The translations under genes were made by a program, and so were the position numbers. Below are positions 31,291-39,139 of a stretch of 48,477 nt of DNA, in pieces (positions within the stretch are counted from its first letter, which is position 1; every line of letters begins with the position of its first letter). This DNA comes from JBQTIM01 sp052388135. Its GTDB lineage: Bacteria; Elusimicrobiota; Elusimicrobia; FEN-1173. Where the stretch lies: the NCBI GenBank assembly GCA_052388135.1, contig JBQTIM010000085.1, positions 1-48,477 on the forward strand. Reading direction: 5' to 3'. The notes under the pieces were generated by a model. It did not search any database. It had not been told where the DNA came from and saw only the letters and a program-made list of their open reading frames with translations.

Positions 31291-32090
31291 AATCGGGACT
31301 TCCCCCGGGTCATGTGGAGATGGAAGTCCAGGGCGGTGTCGTCGCCCCGCACGAAGATGCGGTTGAGGCAGAACGGGTTGCCCGACAGGTCGGCCTTGCC
31401 TTGGTGTACGGACACCGCCCAGCGGTAGCCGGCCTCCCGCGCGAGGTCCTGGAGGCGGGGCTCGTCGGCCCCGTCGCCGTAGGGGTAGGCGAAGGAGACG
31501 GGCTCGTAGCCCAGCTTTTCGGACAAGGCGCGGCGGCTTTCCTGAATTTCCCGGCGGGCCGTGTCGTGGTCCACCCGGGACAGCTTCACGTGGTTCAGGG
31601 TGTGGGAGCCGAACTCCACGCCGCCGGCCTTCAGTTCCTCGATCTCGCGCCACGACAGCATGGGCACGCGGGCCTCGCCGGCGGGATCGTGCCAGGCGTT
31701 CTCCCCCTCCAGCGTGTTGAAGACCAGAAAGACCACCGCCTCGAAGCCGAATTCCTTGAGGATGGGGAAGGCGTTCTCGTGATTGTTTTTGTAACCGTCG
31801 TCGAAGGTGATGACCACCGCGGAGTCCGGCACGGCTTCACCCCTGTCCCGCAGTTCCGCCAGCCGCCGAAACGTTATGGGCGAGTGGCCTTTCTCTTTTA
31901 AATAGTGCATCTGTCGACGGAACTGCTCCGGAGAAACCCACAGCTTCTTCAGCTTCGAGCCCGCCGGCGGCGTTCCCACCTTATGGTACATGAGGATGGG
32001 CAATCCTTCGGCCCGCGGCCTCCACCAGTTCCAGCGCGCGGAAAATCCCAGGGCGGCCAGGCCGCCTCCCGCCAAAAGCCAGCTATTCAT
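31287..32090 (-). CDS. Polysaccharide deacetylase (carbohydrate esterase 4)
   Basis: The 267-residue protein starts with a hydrophobic signal or anchor (SWLLAGGGLAALGFSA). It has the NodB-domain motifs: LMYHKVG, TFDDGYKNN (catalytic and metal-binding aspartates), SHTLNHVKLS (metal histidines) and FAYPYGDGADE. It would remove N-acetyl groups from a periplasmic or lipid-linked sugar. Its location between GT2 and GT9 core genes suggests a core or O-antigen sugar, but peptidoglycan cannot be excluded. It overlaps the GT2 gene by 8 bases. Confidence 0.88.
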   Translation of the reverse strand: MNSWLLAGGGLAALGFSARWNWWRPRAEGLPILMYHKVGTPPAGSKLKKLWVSPEQFRRQMHYLKEKGHSPITFRRLAELRDRGEAVPDSAVVITFDDGYKNNHENAFPILKEFGFEAVVFLVFNTLEGENAWHDPAGEARVPMLSWREIEELKAGGVEFGSHTLNHVKLSRVDHDTARREIQESRRALSEKLGYEPVSFAYPYGDGADEPRLQDLAREAGYRWAVSVHQGKADLSGNPFCLNRIFVRGDDTALDFHLHMTRGKSRF

Positions 32091-32847
32091 CCGACGTCCC
32101 CCTTTCCCAATCCACCAGCCGCGCGTGCTTGAGCCAGGCGTAATAGGCGCTCAAGGCGGCGTAAGCGAAACCCGGCGAACCGTCCAAAAATCCCAGCTTC
32201 GCGACGTAGCGGACGAAAAATTCCCAAGGCAGGCGCAGGTGCTGCCAGGGATGAAATCGCTTTCCCTGGGCGAACTTGCGCCGGGCGATGGCGGCCGTGT
32301 AGCGGCGGCATTTCTCCAAATGTTCGCCGAAGTTCCGGTAGCTCTCGTGCCGCACGGCCGCCCGAAGGTTGCCGACGGTTCCCTCCACGCGGAGGCCCTC
32401 GTGCACCATGTCCGGCTCGAAGCGGGCGCGGCCGCGGCGGAAAAGGCGGATGTGGCTTTCCCGGAAACAGCCGCCGAAGCGCAGGCGCCGGCCCATGAAA
32501 AAAACCTGGAACGGCATGCGGAACGCGTCCTCCCGGGGCGGCGGGCCCGCCAGCAAGCCCCGTATTTCCGACGCCAACTCGGGCGTCGCGCGCTCGTCGG
32601 CGTCCAGGCTGAGGACCCACTCCCCCGCCGCGCGCTCCACGGCGAACTGCTTTTGGGGGCCGTAGCCGTCGAAGGCGCGCTCCAAGACCTTGGCGCCGCG
32701 CCGCCGGGCGATGTCGAGGGTCCCGTCGCTTGAGCCGCTGTCCACCACCACGACCTCGTCCGCCAAACCTTCCAGGCTGTCCAGGCAGCCGGGGAGGTCG
32801 CGCTCTTCGTTGAGGGTGATGATGACGGCGCTGTGTTTAGAAGTCAT
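32083..32847 (-). CDS. Glycosyltransferase family 2 (WaaE-like)
   Basis: The 254-residue GT-A enzyme has the opening SAVIITLNEERDLPGCLDSL, VVVDSGSSDGT and the metal-binding LSLDADER (DXD-like). The C-terminal part with FRESHIRLFRRGRARF and VHEGLRV is shared with WaaE/KdtX-type core glucosyltransferases. It likely adds a hexose to the inner core. The start codon lies in a short palindrome of repeat origin (32838-32868), giving the N-terminus MTSK, the same as gmhB. Confidence 0.87.
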   Translation of the reverse strand: MTSKHSAVIITLNEERDLPGCLDSLEGLADEVVVVDSGSSDGTLDIARRRGAKVLERAFDGYGPQKQFAVERAAGEWVLSLDADERATPELASEIRGLLAGPPPREDAFRMPFQVFFMGRRLRFGGCFRESHIRLFRRGRARFEPDMVHEGLRVEGTVGNLRAAVRHESYRNFGEHLEKCRRYTAAIARRKFAQGKRFHPWQHLRLPWEFFVRYVAKLGFLDGSPGFAYAALSAYYAWLKHARLVDWERGTSDE

Positions 32848-32868
32848 CCGATGACTTGATGACTTCTA
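32838..32868. repeat. Small palindrome resembling collapsed ends of element B
   Basis: TAGAAGTCATC (32838-32848) and GATGACTTCTA (32858-32868) are perfect inverted copies around a 9-base loop. The arm sequence equals the terminal repeat of the element at 25709-25874. The TA at 32867-32868 is shared with the left boundary of element D. Confidence 0.65.
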
Positions 32869-33049
32869 GTGTGGTGTCGCATAAGTCTCTTGACTTAATA
32901 GGATGTCATTGCGAGCCGAAGGCGAAGCAATCCCAGGGGTCGCCTGCGTTGAAAAACGATTCTCGGTGCACGGAAAGCTGGGATTGCTTCGTCGCAGACA
33001 ACGCTCCTCGCCATGACATACGTCAAGAAGTGTCAGAGACACTACGCTA
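32867..33049. mobile_element. MITE-like element D between two glycosyltransferase genes
   Basis: The element is bounded by TA. Its long imperfect terminal inverted repeats include GTGTC, TCTTGAC, ATGTCATTGCGAG (left) against ATGTCATGGCGAG (right), and GAAGCAATCCCAG in perfect inverted pairing further in. The ATTGCGAGC...GAAGCAATCCC words are a widespread bacterial intergenic repeat type. The right TA belongs to the TAG stop of the gene at 33047. No real coding frame is present. Confidence 0.7.
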
Positions 33050-34153
33050 GGCATCCTGCTTCCCCAATAGATTACGATAAATTTCCTCGTAGCGGTCCGC
33101 CATTCGCGGGACGGTGAACAGGGCCGCGCGGTCCCGGCCGCGCCGCGACCGGCGGTCCGCCTCGGCCGGGTCCTTGAGGACGGCGGCGAGGCTGCGGGCC
33201 AGGGCCTCGTCGTTGCCCGGAGGAAACAGCTCGGGCGCGTCGTCGGCGCCGTAAATTTCCGGGATGCCGCCGGCGCGGGCCGCGGCCGTGGGCGTGCCCA
33301 GGGCCAGCGCGTCGAGCAGGACCGTGCCCAGCCCCTCTTCGACGGAAGACAAGACGAAGGCGTCGGCCAGGGCGATGAAATCCAGGACGTCGGGCCGGTG
33401 GCCCAAGAATTCCACCGTCTCGCCCAGGGCGAGGCCGCGCGCCGTTTTCTCCAGTTCGCCGCGCAAGGGTCCCTCGCCCAGGATGAGGAACCGCGCGCCG
33501 GGCGCTTCGCCGCGGAGACGCCGGGCCGCGCGCAGGAGCGTGGCGTGGTCCTTGTGGGGCACCAGCGCCGCGGCGTTGACCACCAGGGATACCCCCGGGG
33601 GGTATCCTTTCTCCCGGCGCAAACGCTCCCGGTCGGCGCGGGAAGGATAGCCCGAGGCGTCGATTCCGCTGTTCACCACGGCGATTTTCTCGGGCGCCAG
33701 CCCGCTCCGGATCAAGATTTCCCGAACGCGGCCGGAGATCGCGATCACGGCGCCGGCGCGCGAATATTTCCAGCGCGTGAGGGCGTTGTCCCGCAACGGG
33801 AAGTCCACGCGGCGCGTGGCCGCCAGCCGGACGGTCGTTCCGAGAGCGGCCAGGGCTCCGAGGCCGACGGCGTGGCCCGTGTGGGCGTGGAGGATGTCCG
33901 TTCTGGTTTCCCGCAGGCGATTCTTCAAGCGGGAGGCGGCGCAAGGGTCCATCTCGAACCAGGGGCGCACGGAAAAGACGTCCAGGCCCGCGGCGCGGGC
34001 TTCCCTTTCCAGCGGCGATCCGGGGCGGCAGGCGATTTCCCCCTGGTGGCCGCGCCGCGCCAACTCGCGGGCCAGCCACAACGTTTGGCGCTCGCCTCCG
34101 CGCCAGGTCCGCTCGGTGTTCAGGTGGAGGATGCGCAAGGGACCGTCAGCCAT
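33047..34153 (-). CDS. Glycosyltransferase family 4
   Basis: The 368-residue GT-B enzyme opens with LRILHLNTERTWRGGERQTLWLARELARRGH and shows IAVVNSGIDASGYPSR, ALVPHKDHATLLRAARRL and the nucleotide-sugar site SSVEEGLGTVLLDALALGTPTAAARAGGIPEI. It is a likely LPS core transferase; the donor is unknown. Its start region overlaps the preceding GT4 gene by 8 bases, and its stop codon lies in the end of element D. Confidence 0.87.
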   Translation of the reverse strand: MADGPLRILHLNTERTWRGGERQTLWLARELARRGHQGEIACRPGSPLEREARAAGLDVFSVRPWFEMDPCAASRLKNRLRETRTDILHAHTGHAVGLGALAALGTTVRLAATRRVDFPLRDNALTRWKYSRAGAVIAISGRVREILIRSGLAPEKIAVVNSGIDASGYPSRADRERLRREKGYPPGVSLVVNAAALVPHKDHATLLRAARRLRGEAPGARFLILGEGPLRGELEKTARGLALGETVEFLGHRPDVLDFIALADAFVLSSVEEGLGTVLLDALALGTPTAAARAGGIPEIYGADDAPELFPPGNDEALARSLAAVLKDPAEADRRSRRGRDRAALFTVPRMADRYEEIYRNLLGKQDA

Positions 34154-35186
34154 GCCGCCGGCTCAAAGCCTTGTCGTAGGCGCGCACGGTGTCCGCGATG
34201 AACTTGTCGGCGCCGAAGCGGCGGGCGGCCTCGTCCCGGGCGCCGCGGCCCATGCGGTCGCGGGCTTCCGGGTCGGCGGCGAGGCGGCCGAGGGCGACGG
34301 CCAGAGCGCCGGCGTCTCCGGCGGGAACGAGATGCCCGGTCACGGTGTCTTCCACGAGTTCCGGGAGGCAGCCCACACGGGAGGCGGCCACCGGGCGGCC
34401 CGCGGCCATCCACTCCAGGCAGACGCGGGACACCGCCTCGCTTCCCGTGGACGGGACGACGCCGATGTGGCAGGAAACCATGAATTCGCTCACGCTCGGC
34501 AAGCGGCCTAGAAATTCAAAACGGGAGGACAGGCCGAGGCGCTCCGCGGCGGTTTGGAGCGCGCGCAGGGGCGTGCCCTTTTCTTCGCCGGCGATGACGA
34601 ACCGCGCGTTGGCTCCGGATTTCTCCAGCCGCGCCGCGGCGTCCAGGAAGACGCCCTGGCCCTTGACGGGGTCCAGGCGGCCGACGAGGGCGATGCGGAC
34701 GGGCCCGGCGGGCGGCGGCGCGAAAGGCGGGACGTCCGTTCCGGGATAAACAGTTTCCAGTCTTTCTTCCAGATCGGGATATCGGGCGCGGAACTGGGCG
34801 GCGATGAAGGCCGAGGCGGCGATGACGGCGTGGGTGCGCCGGTAGACGAAGGCGCGGCCCGCCGAGCGCTTGACCGGCCGGGCGTCGCCGTAGGTGCGGA
34901 CGAGGGCGGCTCCCTTCGCGGCCCAGAGGCCCCAAAAGTGTCCGCGGCCCGTGTGGGCGTTGACCACGTCGAAGCGGCCGCTTCGGGCGGCGCGGCGAAG
35001 CGCCCAAGGCGTCGTCAGCGGCAGGACCGGAAGGCCGCTCGCGGCGGCCGCCCGGAAGGCGTGGCCGTCCGGCCGCGCGGCCACGGCGGATTCGTGGCCT
35101 CGGTCCGCCAAGCCCCGGGCCAAAGCCAGCCCGTAGGCCGTGAGGCCCGAATCCCAGGGCTCGTCGAGAATTTGGAGAATCTTCAC
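34146..35186 (-). CDS. Glycosyltransferase family 4
   Basis: The 346-residue GT4 enzyme begins KILQILDEPWDSGLTAYGLALARGLADRGHE. It carries RIALVGRLDPVKGQGVFLDAAARL and the STGSEAVSRVCLEWMAAGRPVAASRVGCLPEL segment with the EX7E-type motif. It is related to, but clearly different from, the GT4 at 33047-34153. The start is GTG at 35186 in a GTGA overlap with the GT9 gene upstream; the long in-frame extension further upstream is a shadow of that gene. Confidence 0.86.
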   Translation of the reverse strand: MKILQILDEPWDSGLTAYGLALARGLADRGHESAVAARPDGHAFRAAAASGLPVLPLTTPWALRRAARSGRFDVVNAHTGRGHFWGLWAAKGAALVRTYGDARPVKRSAGRAFVYRRTHAVIAASAFIAAQFRARYPDLEERLETVYPGTDVPPFAPPPAGPVRIALVGRLDPVKGQGVFLDAAARLEKSGANARFVIAGEEKGTPLRALQTAAERLGLSSRFEFLGRLPSVSEFMVSCHIGVVPSTGSEAVSRVCLEWMAAGRPVAASRVGCLPELVEDTVTGHLVPAGDAGALAVALGRLAADPEARDRMGRGARDEAARRFGADKFIADTVRAYDKALSRRHG

Positions 35187-36214
35187 GGCGCCGCCTTTTC
35201 GCTCAAAAGCTCCCGCGCCGCATCGATCACGCGGGCGGCCGGAATGTCCTTCATGCAGCGGAAATGTCTTTCGGGACAGCGGCTTCCCCCGTGGAGGCGG
35301 CAGGGCCGGCAGGAAAGGCCGGAGACCTCCAGGGCGCGGGCGCGGTCTCCCGCCGGAAAAAATCCGAAGGCCCGCACCGTCGGGCCGAAAACGGCGGCCA
35401 CGGGCACGGCCTGGGCCGCGGCCGCGTGCATGGCGCCGGAGTCGTTGGTGAGGAGGACGGAGCATCGGCGGATCAGCAGGAGCAGCTCCCGCACGGAGGT
35501 TTTCCCCGCGAAGTTCAGGGCCGGCGCGCGCAGGCGCTCCAGGACGCCGCGGGCGGCGGTCTCGTCGGAGGCGGCGCCCAGGATCAGCACGCGCGCGGAA
35601 AGGTCCCGCGCCAGGGCGTCGGCGGCCTCGGCGAAGCGCTCGGCGGGCCAGCGCTTGGTGGCGTGGGCCGCGCCCGGCGCCACGCCGACCAGCGGGCCTT
35701 CGCCCAGGCGCCGCTTCCATTCCGCCGGCAAGTCCGCGGCCTCGTGCACGCGCAGAGACGGCTCGCGGCGGGCGGGCGAAATCCCCAGCGGTTTCAGCGC
35801 CTCCAAATACCGGTCCGCGACGGAACCGGAGAGGGCGGAGGATTCCTTTTTGAACCACACCAGCCGCCGCCGCGGCCAGGCCCGCTTGTCGTAACGCAAA
35901 CGCCGCGCCGCGCCGGAAAATGCGCCCCACAGGCGCGACCGCGGCGTGTCGTGGAGGTCCAGGTAAACGTCGAAGGCGCGGCGCCGGATTTCCTCCAGCC
36001 ATCCGCGGAAGCCTTTGGATTCGAAGGTCAGGACTTCGTCCACGGCGGGATGCCCGAGGAAAACGTCGGCGTAGCGCTCTTTCACGAGGATGGCGGTGCG
36101 GTAGCCGGCGTCCTTGAGGGCGGCCAGCGCCGGCTCGGCCAGTATGACGTCGCCAAGGGAGGACAGGCGCACCGCCAGAACGCGCGGCGCCGGGGAGGAG
36201 GGACCGCCGCTCAT
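35183..36214 (-). CDS. Glycosyltransferase family 9 (heptosyltransferase-type)
   Basis: The 343-residue enzyme opens RVLAVRLSSLGDVILAEPALAAL and has the family C-terminal motif VLLTNDSGAMHAAAAQAVPVAAVFGPT. A Cys-rich SCRPCRLHGGSRCPERHFRCM follows. VGVAPGAAHATKRWP matches the ADP-heptose binding region. Following waaA directly, it is a good candidate for the first heptosyltransferase (WaaC-like), but WaaC and WaaF cannot be separated by eye. It couples to waaA through a 4-base overlap. Confidence 0.85.
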   Translation of the reverse strand: MSGGPSSPAPRVLAVRLSSLGDVILAEPALAALKDAGYRTAILVKERYADVFLGHPAVDEVLTFESKGFRGWLEEIRRRAFDVYLDLHDTPRSRLWGAFSGAARRLRYDKRAWPRRRLVWFKKESSALSGSVADRYLEALKPLGISPARREPSLRVHEAADLPAEWKRRLGEGPLVGVAPGAAHATKRWPAERFAEAADALARDLSARVLILGAASDETAARGVLERLRAPALNFAGKTSVRELLLLIRRCSVLLTNDSGAMHAAAAQAVPVAAVFGPTVRAFGFFPAGDRARALEVSGLSCRPCRLHGGSRCPERHFRCMKDIPAARVIDAARELLSEKAAP

Positions 36215-37482
36215 CGGAAAATTTCCTCCAGCAGGTCGAGGCTTTTTTCCACGGCGCCCTGCTGGGAGCGGGCCGCGCGGAGGGCGGCTTCCCCGCAGGC
36301 GGCCGCGGCGGCCGGATCCGCTTTCCAGGCGGCGAGCTGTTTCTCCAGCGCCGGCCCGTCGGAGACGCGCGCGGCGCCGCCCGCGGCCAGGAGCAGGTCC
36401 GCGATGTCCTGAAAGTTTTCCATGTGCGGGCCGAAGAGCAGGGGCGCGCCCCAGCGGGCGGGCTCCAGGGGGTTTTGTCCGCCTCGCGGCGCGAGGCTTC
36501 CTCCCAGGAAAACGGCGGAAGCCAGACCATAGGCCTCGGCCAACTCCCCCACCGTGTCCAGGATCAGGACGTCGGCGGGCGCGAAGCCGGCTCCCGCCGT
36601 CGTGCGGAGGCGGAACGAAAGCCCTCGCGCCGCCAGCAGGCGCCCCACGTCGCCGGCGCGCTCCACGTGCCGGGGAGCGAGAATCATTTTCAGGGAATCA
36701 CCGCGCTTCAAGAGGGCGGCCAGGACGCCGGCCAGAACCTCCTCTTCCCCGGCGTGGGTGCTTCCGCACACCCAGACATAGTCCGACCGGCGGAAGTGAT
36801 ACTTCTTGAAAAGCTCCAAGCGCCCGCCGCGGTCGGGCAAGGCGGCGTCGTATTTCAAATTGCCGGTGACGGACACGCGGGCCGGATCGGCCCCCGCCAG
36901 GGCCCAGCGCCGCGCGTGCTCGGGGCTTTGGGCGCCCACGCGCCGCAGGCCCCGCAGGAGAGGCGCCCAAAGGAACTTGAGGCGCAGGTAGGAGGCGATG
37001 GAGTGGTCGGAGATGCGGCCGTTCAAAACGACCACGGGCACCCCGCGGGCGCGGGCCGTCCTCAACCAGTTCGGCCAGAGTTCGGTTTCCACCAAAGCCA
37101 GAACCTTGACGCGGCGGCGACGCAAGAACCGCTCCGCGCAAAAGCCCAGGTCCAGCGGCGCCAGGCGCACCTCCTCGGCCAGGTTCAATTTCCGCGCCAG
37201 CTCCTGGCCGGGAACCGTGGTTGTGGTGAGGAGGCGGCGAAGCCCCGGAAAGCGCTCGGGAAGGCGGCGCAGCAGGGGCTCCACGGCCTTCACTTCCCCC
37301 ACCGAGGCGGCGTGCACCCACAGCGTGTCGCCGGGCGACTCGGGGCCTCCGCCCAGGCGCTCTCCCAGCCCCCGGAGCGTGCGCCGCAAACCGAAGCGCC
37401 ACACGAAGGCCAGGAAAATCAGAGGCCACAGGAGGGCCAGCAGGAGCGAATAGGTATTGAGGAGGATTTTGTCCACGGTCAC
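36211..37482 (-). CDS. waaA: 3-deoxy-D-manno-octulosonic acid transferase WaaA (KdtA)
   Basis: The 423-residue GT30 enzyme transfers Kdo from CMP-Kdo to the lipid A precursor at the inner membrane. It has an N-terminal membrane anchor (about residues 6-28), LWVHAASVGEVKA with the catalytic Glu, LVETELWPNWL, LNGRISDHS, VCGSTHAGEEE and SLAPRGGQNPLEPA. The start is GTG; 37482 gives the usual length, and the GTG at 37476 is equally possible. It lies 11 bases after the DUF374 acyltransferase gene, a common pairing. Confidence 0.95.
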   Translation of the reverse strand: MTVDKILLNTYSLLLALLWPLIFLAFVWRFGLRRTLRGLGERLGGGPESPGDTLWVHAASVGEVKAVEPLLRRLPERFPGLRRLLTTTTVPGQELARKLNLAEEVRLAPLDLGFCAERFLRRRRVKVLALVETELWPNWLRTARARGVPVVVLNGRISDHSIASYLRLKFLWAPLLRGLRRVGAQSPEHARRWALAGADPARVSVTGNLKYDAALPDRGGRLELFKKYHFRRSDYVWVCGSTHAGEEEVLAGVLAALLKRGDSLKMILAPRHVERAGDVGRLLAARGLSFRLRTTAGAGFAPADVLILDTVGELAEAYGLASAVFLGGSLAPRGGQNPLEPARWGAPLLFGPHMENFQDIADLLLAAGGAARVSDGPALEKQLAAWKADPAAAAACGEAALRAARSQQGAVEKSLDLLEEIFR

Positions 37483-37493
37483 CCGGGGATATT

Positions 37494-38240
37494 TTACTTT
37501 TTCGCGGAAAGGTGTTTCTCCGCCTCTTGGGCGGCGGCGTCCAGGGCCCGGCGAAGGGACTCTTCGGCGGCGCTTTCGTCGTTGCTGAGAAAAACCGGCT
37601 CGCCGTAAACCACGTGGTAGCGGCCGAAGGGCAGAGGCACCAGGAACCGGTCCCAGGAATTCAGCTCTTTGACGCGCGATCCGGCCCAACCCACGGGCAC
37701 AATCGGCACGCCGGCTTGCCGCGCGGCCGCCGCCAGGCCGGGCTGGATGGACCGGAAAGGGCCCCGCGGACCGTCGGGCGTGAAGACCACGCGCTCCCCG
37801 GCTTGCAGGCGGCGGACGATCTCCATGAAAGCCGCCGCTCCTCCCCGGGAAGAAGATCCGCGGATCGTTCCGTAACCCAGCCTCCGCATGGTCTTGGCGA
37901 TGTATTCGCCGTCGCGGCTCTGGCTCACCAGCACATGCAGGCCTTGTCCGCGATGGGCGAAAATAAGCAGGAGCTGGAACCGGTGCCAGAGGGCATAGAT
38001 GAAAGGTTTGCGCTCAGCCAAAAGTTTCTGGACGCCGGGGGACGGATGGAAGGAAAGCCGCGACGTGCGGCCGATGGCTTGCAGGATGACCCAGCCCAGG
38101 CAAGACGCGGCGGAGGCCTGGACCCTGTCGCGAAAAGTGAGATGGGGCGCCCGCCTTTCGACGGGAACAGGTTTCAAGAGGATGGTCCGGGCCTCGGTTC
38201 GACGGGGTTTCCTAAGGGTCCGTAAAGAAATAACCGACAC
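37494..38240 (-). CDS. DUF374 lysophospholipid acyltransferase-like protein
   Basis: The protein (up to 248 residues) has the acyltransferase-type His86 in YALWHRFQLL, then LVSQSRDGEYIAKTMRRLGYGTIRGSSSRGG and the conserved TPDGPRGP, all features of the DUF374 group of the LPLAT superfamily. It may acylate lipid A or a phospholipid. The family commonly neighbours waaA. The start shown is GTG at 38240, which lies inside the terminal repeat of element C, so the first residues (MSVISLRTL) would be repeat-derived; a TTG about 20 codons downstream is an alternative. Confidence 0.85.
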   Translation of the reverse strand: MSVISLRTLRKPRRTEARTILLKPVPVERRAPHLTFRDRVQASAASCLGWVILQAIGRTSRLSFHPSPGVQKLLAERKPFIYALWHRFQLLLIFAHRGQGLHVLVSQSRDGEYIAKTMRRLGYGTIRGSSSRGGAAAFMEIVRRLQAGERVVFTPDGPRGPFRSIQPGLAAAARQAGVPIVPVGWAGSRVKELNSWDRFLVPLPFGRYHVVYGEPVFLSNDESAAEESLRRALDAAAQEAEKHLSAKK

Positions 38241-38482
38241 ATTTCCGCCGGGGGGATTTCGAGCCGAATCGAAGTCAAATTTTCAGCGCATGCTCGTTGC
38301 ATGTAAGGGAAATTTGACGAAGATGCAGGCCGAAAGCCCCCGGCCCTTCGGGAGGAGCCCATCGCGGGCGAAATCTTCGTTGCTCGTCGGTTACATGGAT
38401 TCACCATGCGCCCTCCTCACGCCTCGAACTCACCCGCACTGGGCTCCTCGGAAATAGGTCAGTTATTTGTTTACGGACCCTA
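38213..38482. mobile_element. MITE-like element C between the MetH-activation-like gene and the DUF374 gene
   Basis: The element is bounded by TA and has terminal inverted repeats of about 32 bases: GGGTCCGTAAA-AAATAAC-GAC-ATTTCCG on the left (38216-38247) matches the complement of 38450-38480 with few differences. Inside are two hairpin modules: GCCGGGGG/CCCCCGGC with GTCAAATTT/AAATTTGAC on the left, and GAGGAGCCCA-GCGGG inverted on the right. The right module contains TTCGTTGCTCGTCGGTTACA (38376-38395), identical to element B. The right TA belongs to the stop of the gene at 38480; the left repeat holds the possible GTG start of the DUF374 gene. Confidence 0.75.
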
Positions 38483-39139
38483 GCCCCTGGCGCCGGCTCC
38501 CTGGCCGCGGCCCTTCTTGGCCGGCGGCCACCAAAGCACGTGGCCGGCGCGGGCAAAACGCGGGGACAGGCGGCCGTCGTCTTTGAGACGGATGCCGATC
38601 TTGTCGGCCTCCAGGGAGGACAGCACGTCCGGCAAACGCTCCGGCTCGGCCAAGCGCGGAGACAGCTCGCAGGATTCGTCCTTGGCCTCCTCCTGCACGA
38701 GGCGGTAGACGAAATGGGCGGCCTGCTCGGCGGCCTCCTCCCCGAGGCACGTGAGTATCTGGCCCCGGAGCGCTTCGTTGCGGGCCAATGTTTCGGCCAG
38801 CTCCTTTTCCAGGGGCGCGCCCACGGTGGCGGCGTAGACGGTCAGGGCCACGGGGGCGGCGCCGGCTTCGCTGCGGGATTCCCACAGGGGAGCCGTCCAG
38901 GGCGGAGCGTCGCCGGCGTTGAAAGTGGCGTAGAGGGCGGCGGTGTCGTGCAAATCTTTGGCGTTCTGGATTTCCTGCTCCACGGCCTTTTCCAATTCGG
39001 GGGTGAGGCGGGTGTCGCCGGTGAGGGCCTTCAATCCGCGGAGGACGGAGGCGAGGCGGGGCTGGACCTTGAACTTGCGGATTTTTTTGGCGCGGGCGCC
39101 GGCGGACGCGTCGGGACCGGCCGGCGGAACGCTCGTCAC
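38480..39139 (-). CDS. Possible stand-alone vitamin B12-dependent methionine synthase activation-like domain
   Basis: The 219-residue protein is not surely recognised. From about residue 95 on, it has the pattern of the MetH activation domain: PVALTVYAATVGAPLEKEL, a helix ending QILTCLGEEAAEQAAHFVYRLV, ELSPRLAEPERLPDVLSSLEADKIGIRL and then GRLSPRFARAGHVLWW. In MetH this domain binds S-adenosylmethionine during cobalamin reactivation. The N-terminal 90 residues are charged and not assigned. The start is GTG at 39139, in a GTGA overlap with the secF stop. The glycine/lysine-rich tail ends in the edge of element C. Confidence 0.5.
   Translation of the reverse strand: MTSVPPAGPDASAGARAKKIRKFKVQPRLASVLRGLKALTGDTRLTPELEKAVEQEIQNAKDLHDTAALYATFNAGDAPPWTAPLWESRSEAGAAPVALTVYAATVGAPLEKELAETLARNEALRGQILTCLGEEAAEQAAHFVYRLVQEEAKDESCELSPRLAEPERLPDVLSSLEADKIGIRLKDDGRLSPRFARAGHVLWWPPAKKGRGQGAGARG

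Noticed and set aside
32856..33054. Small frames on both strands containing CHCEPKAKQS and CHGEERCLRRSN
   Set aside because: These are well-known spurious translations of the ATTGCGAGC...GAAGCAATCC intergenic repeat; the stretch is element D.
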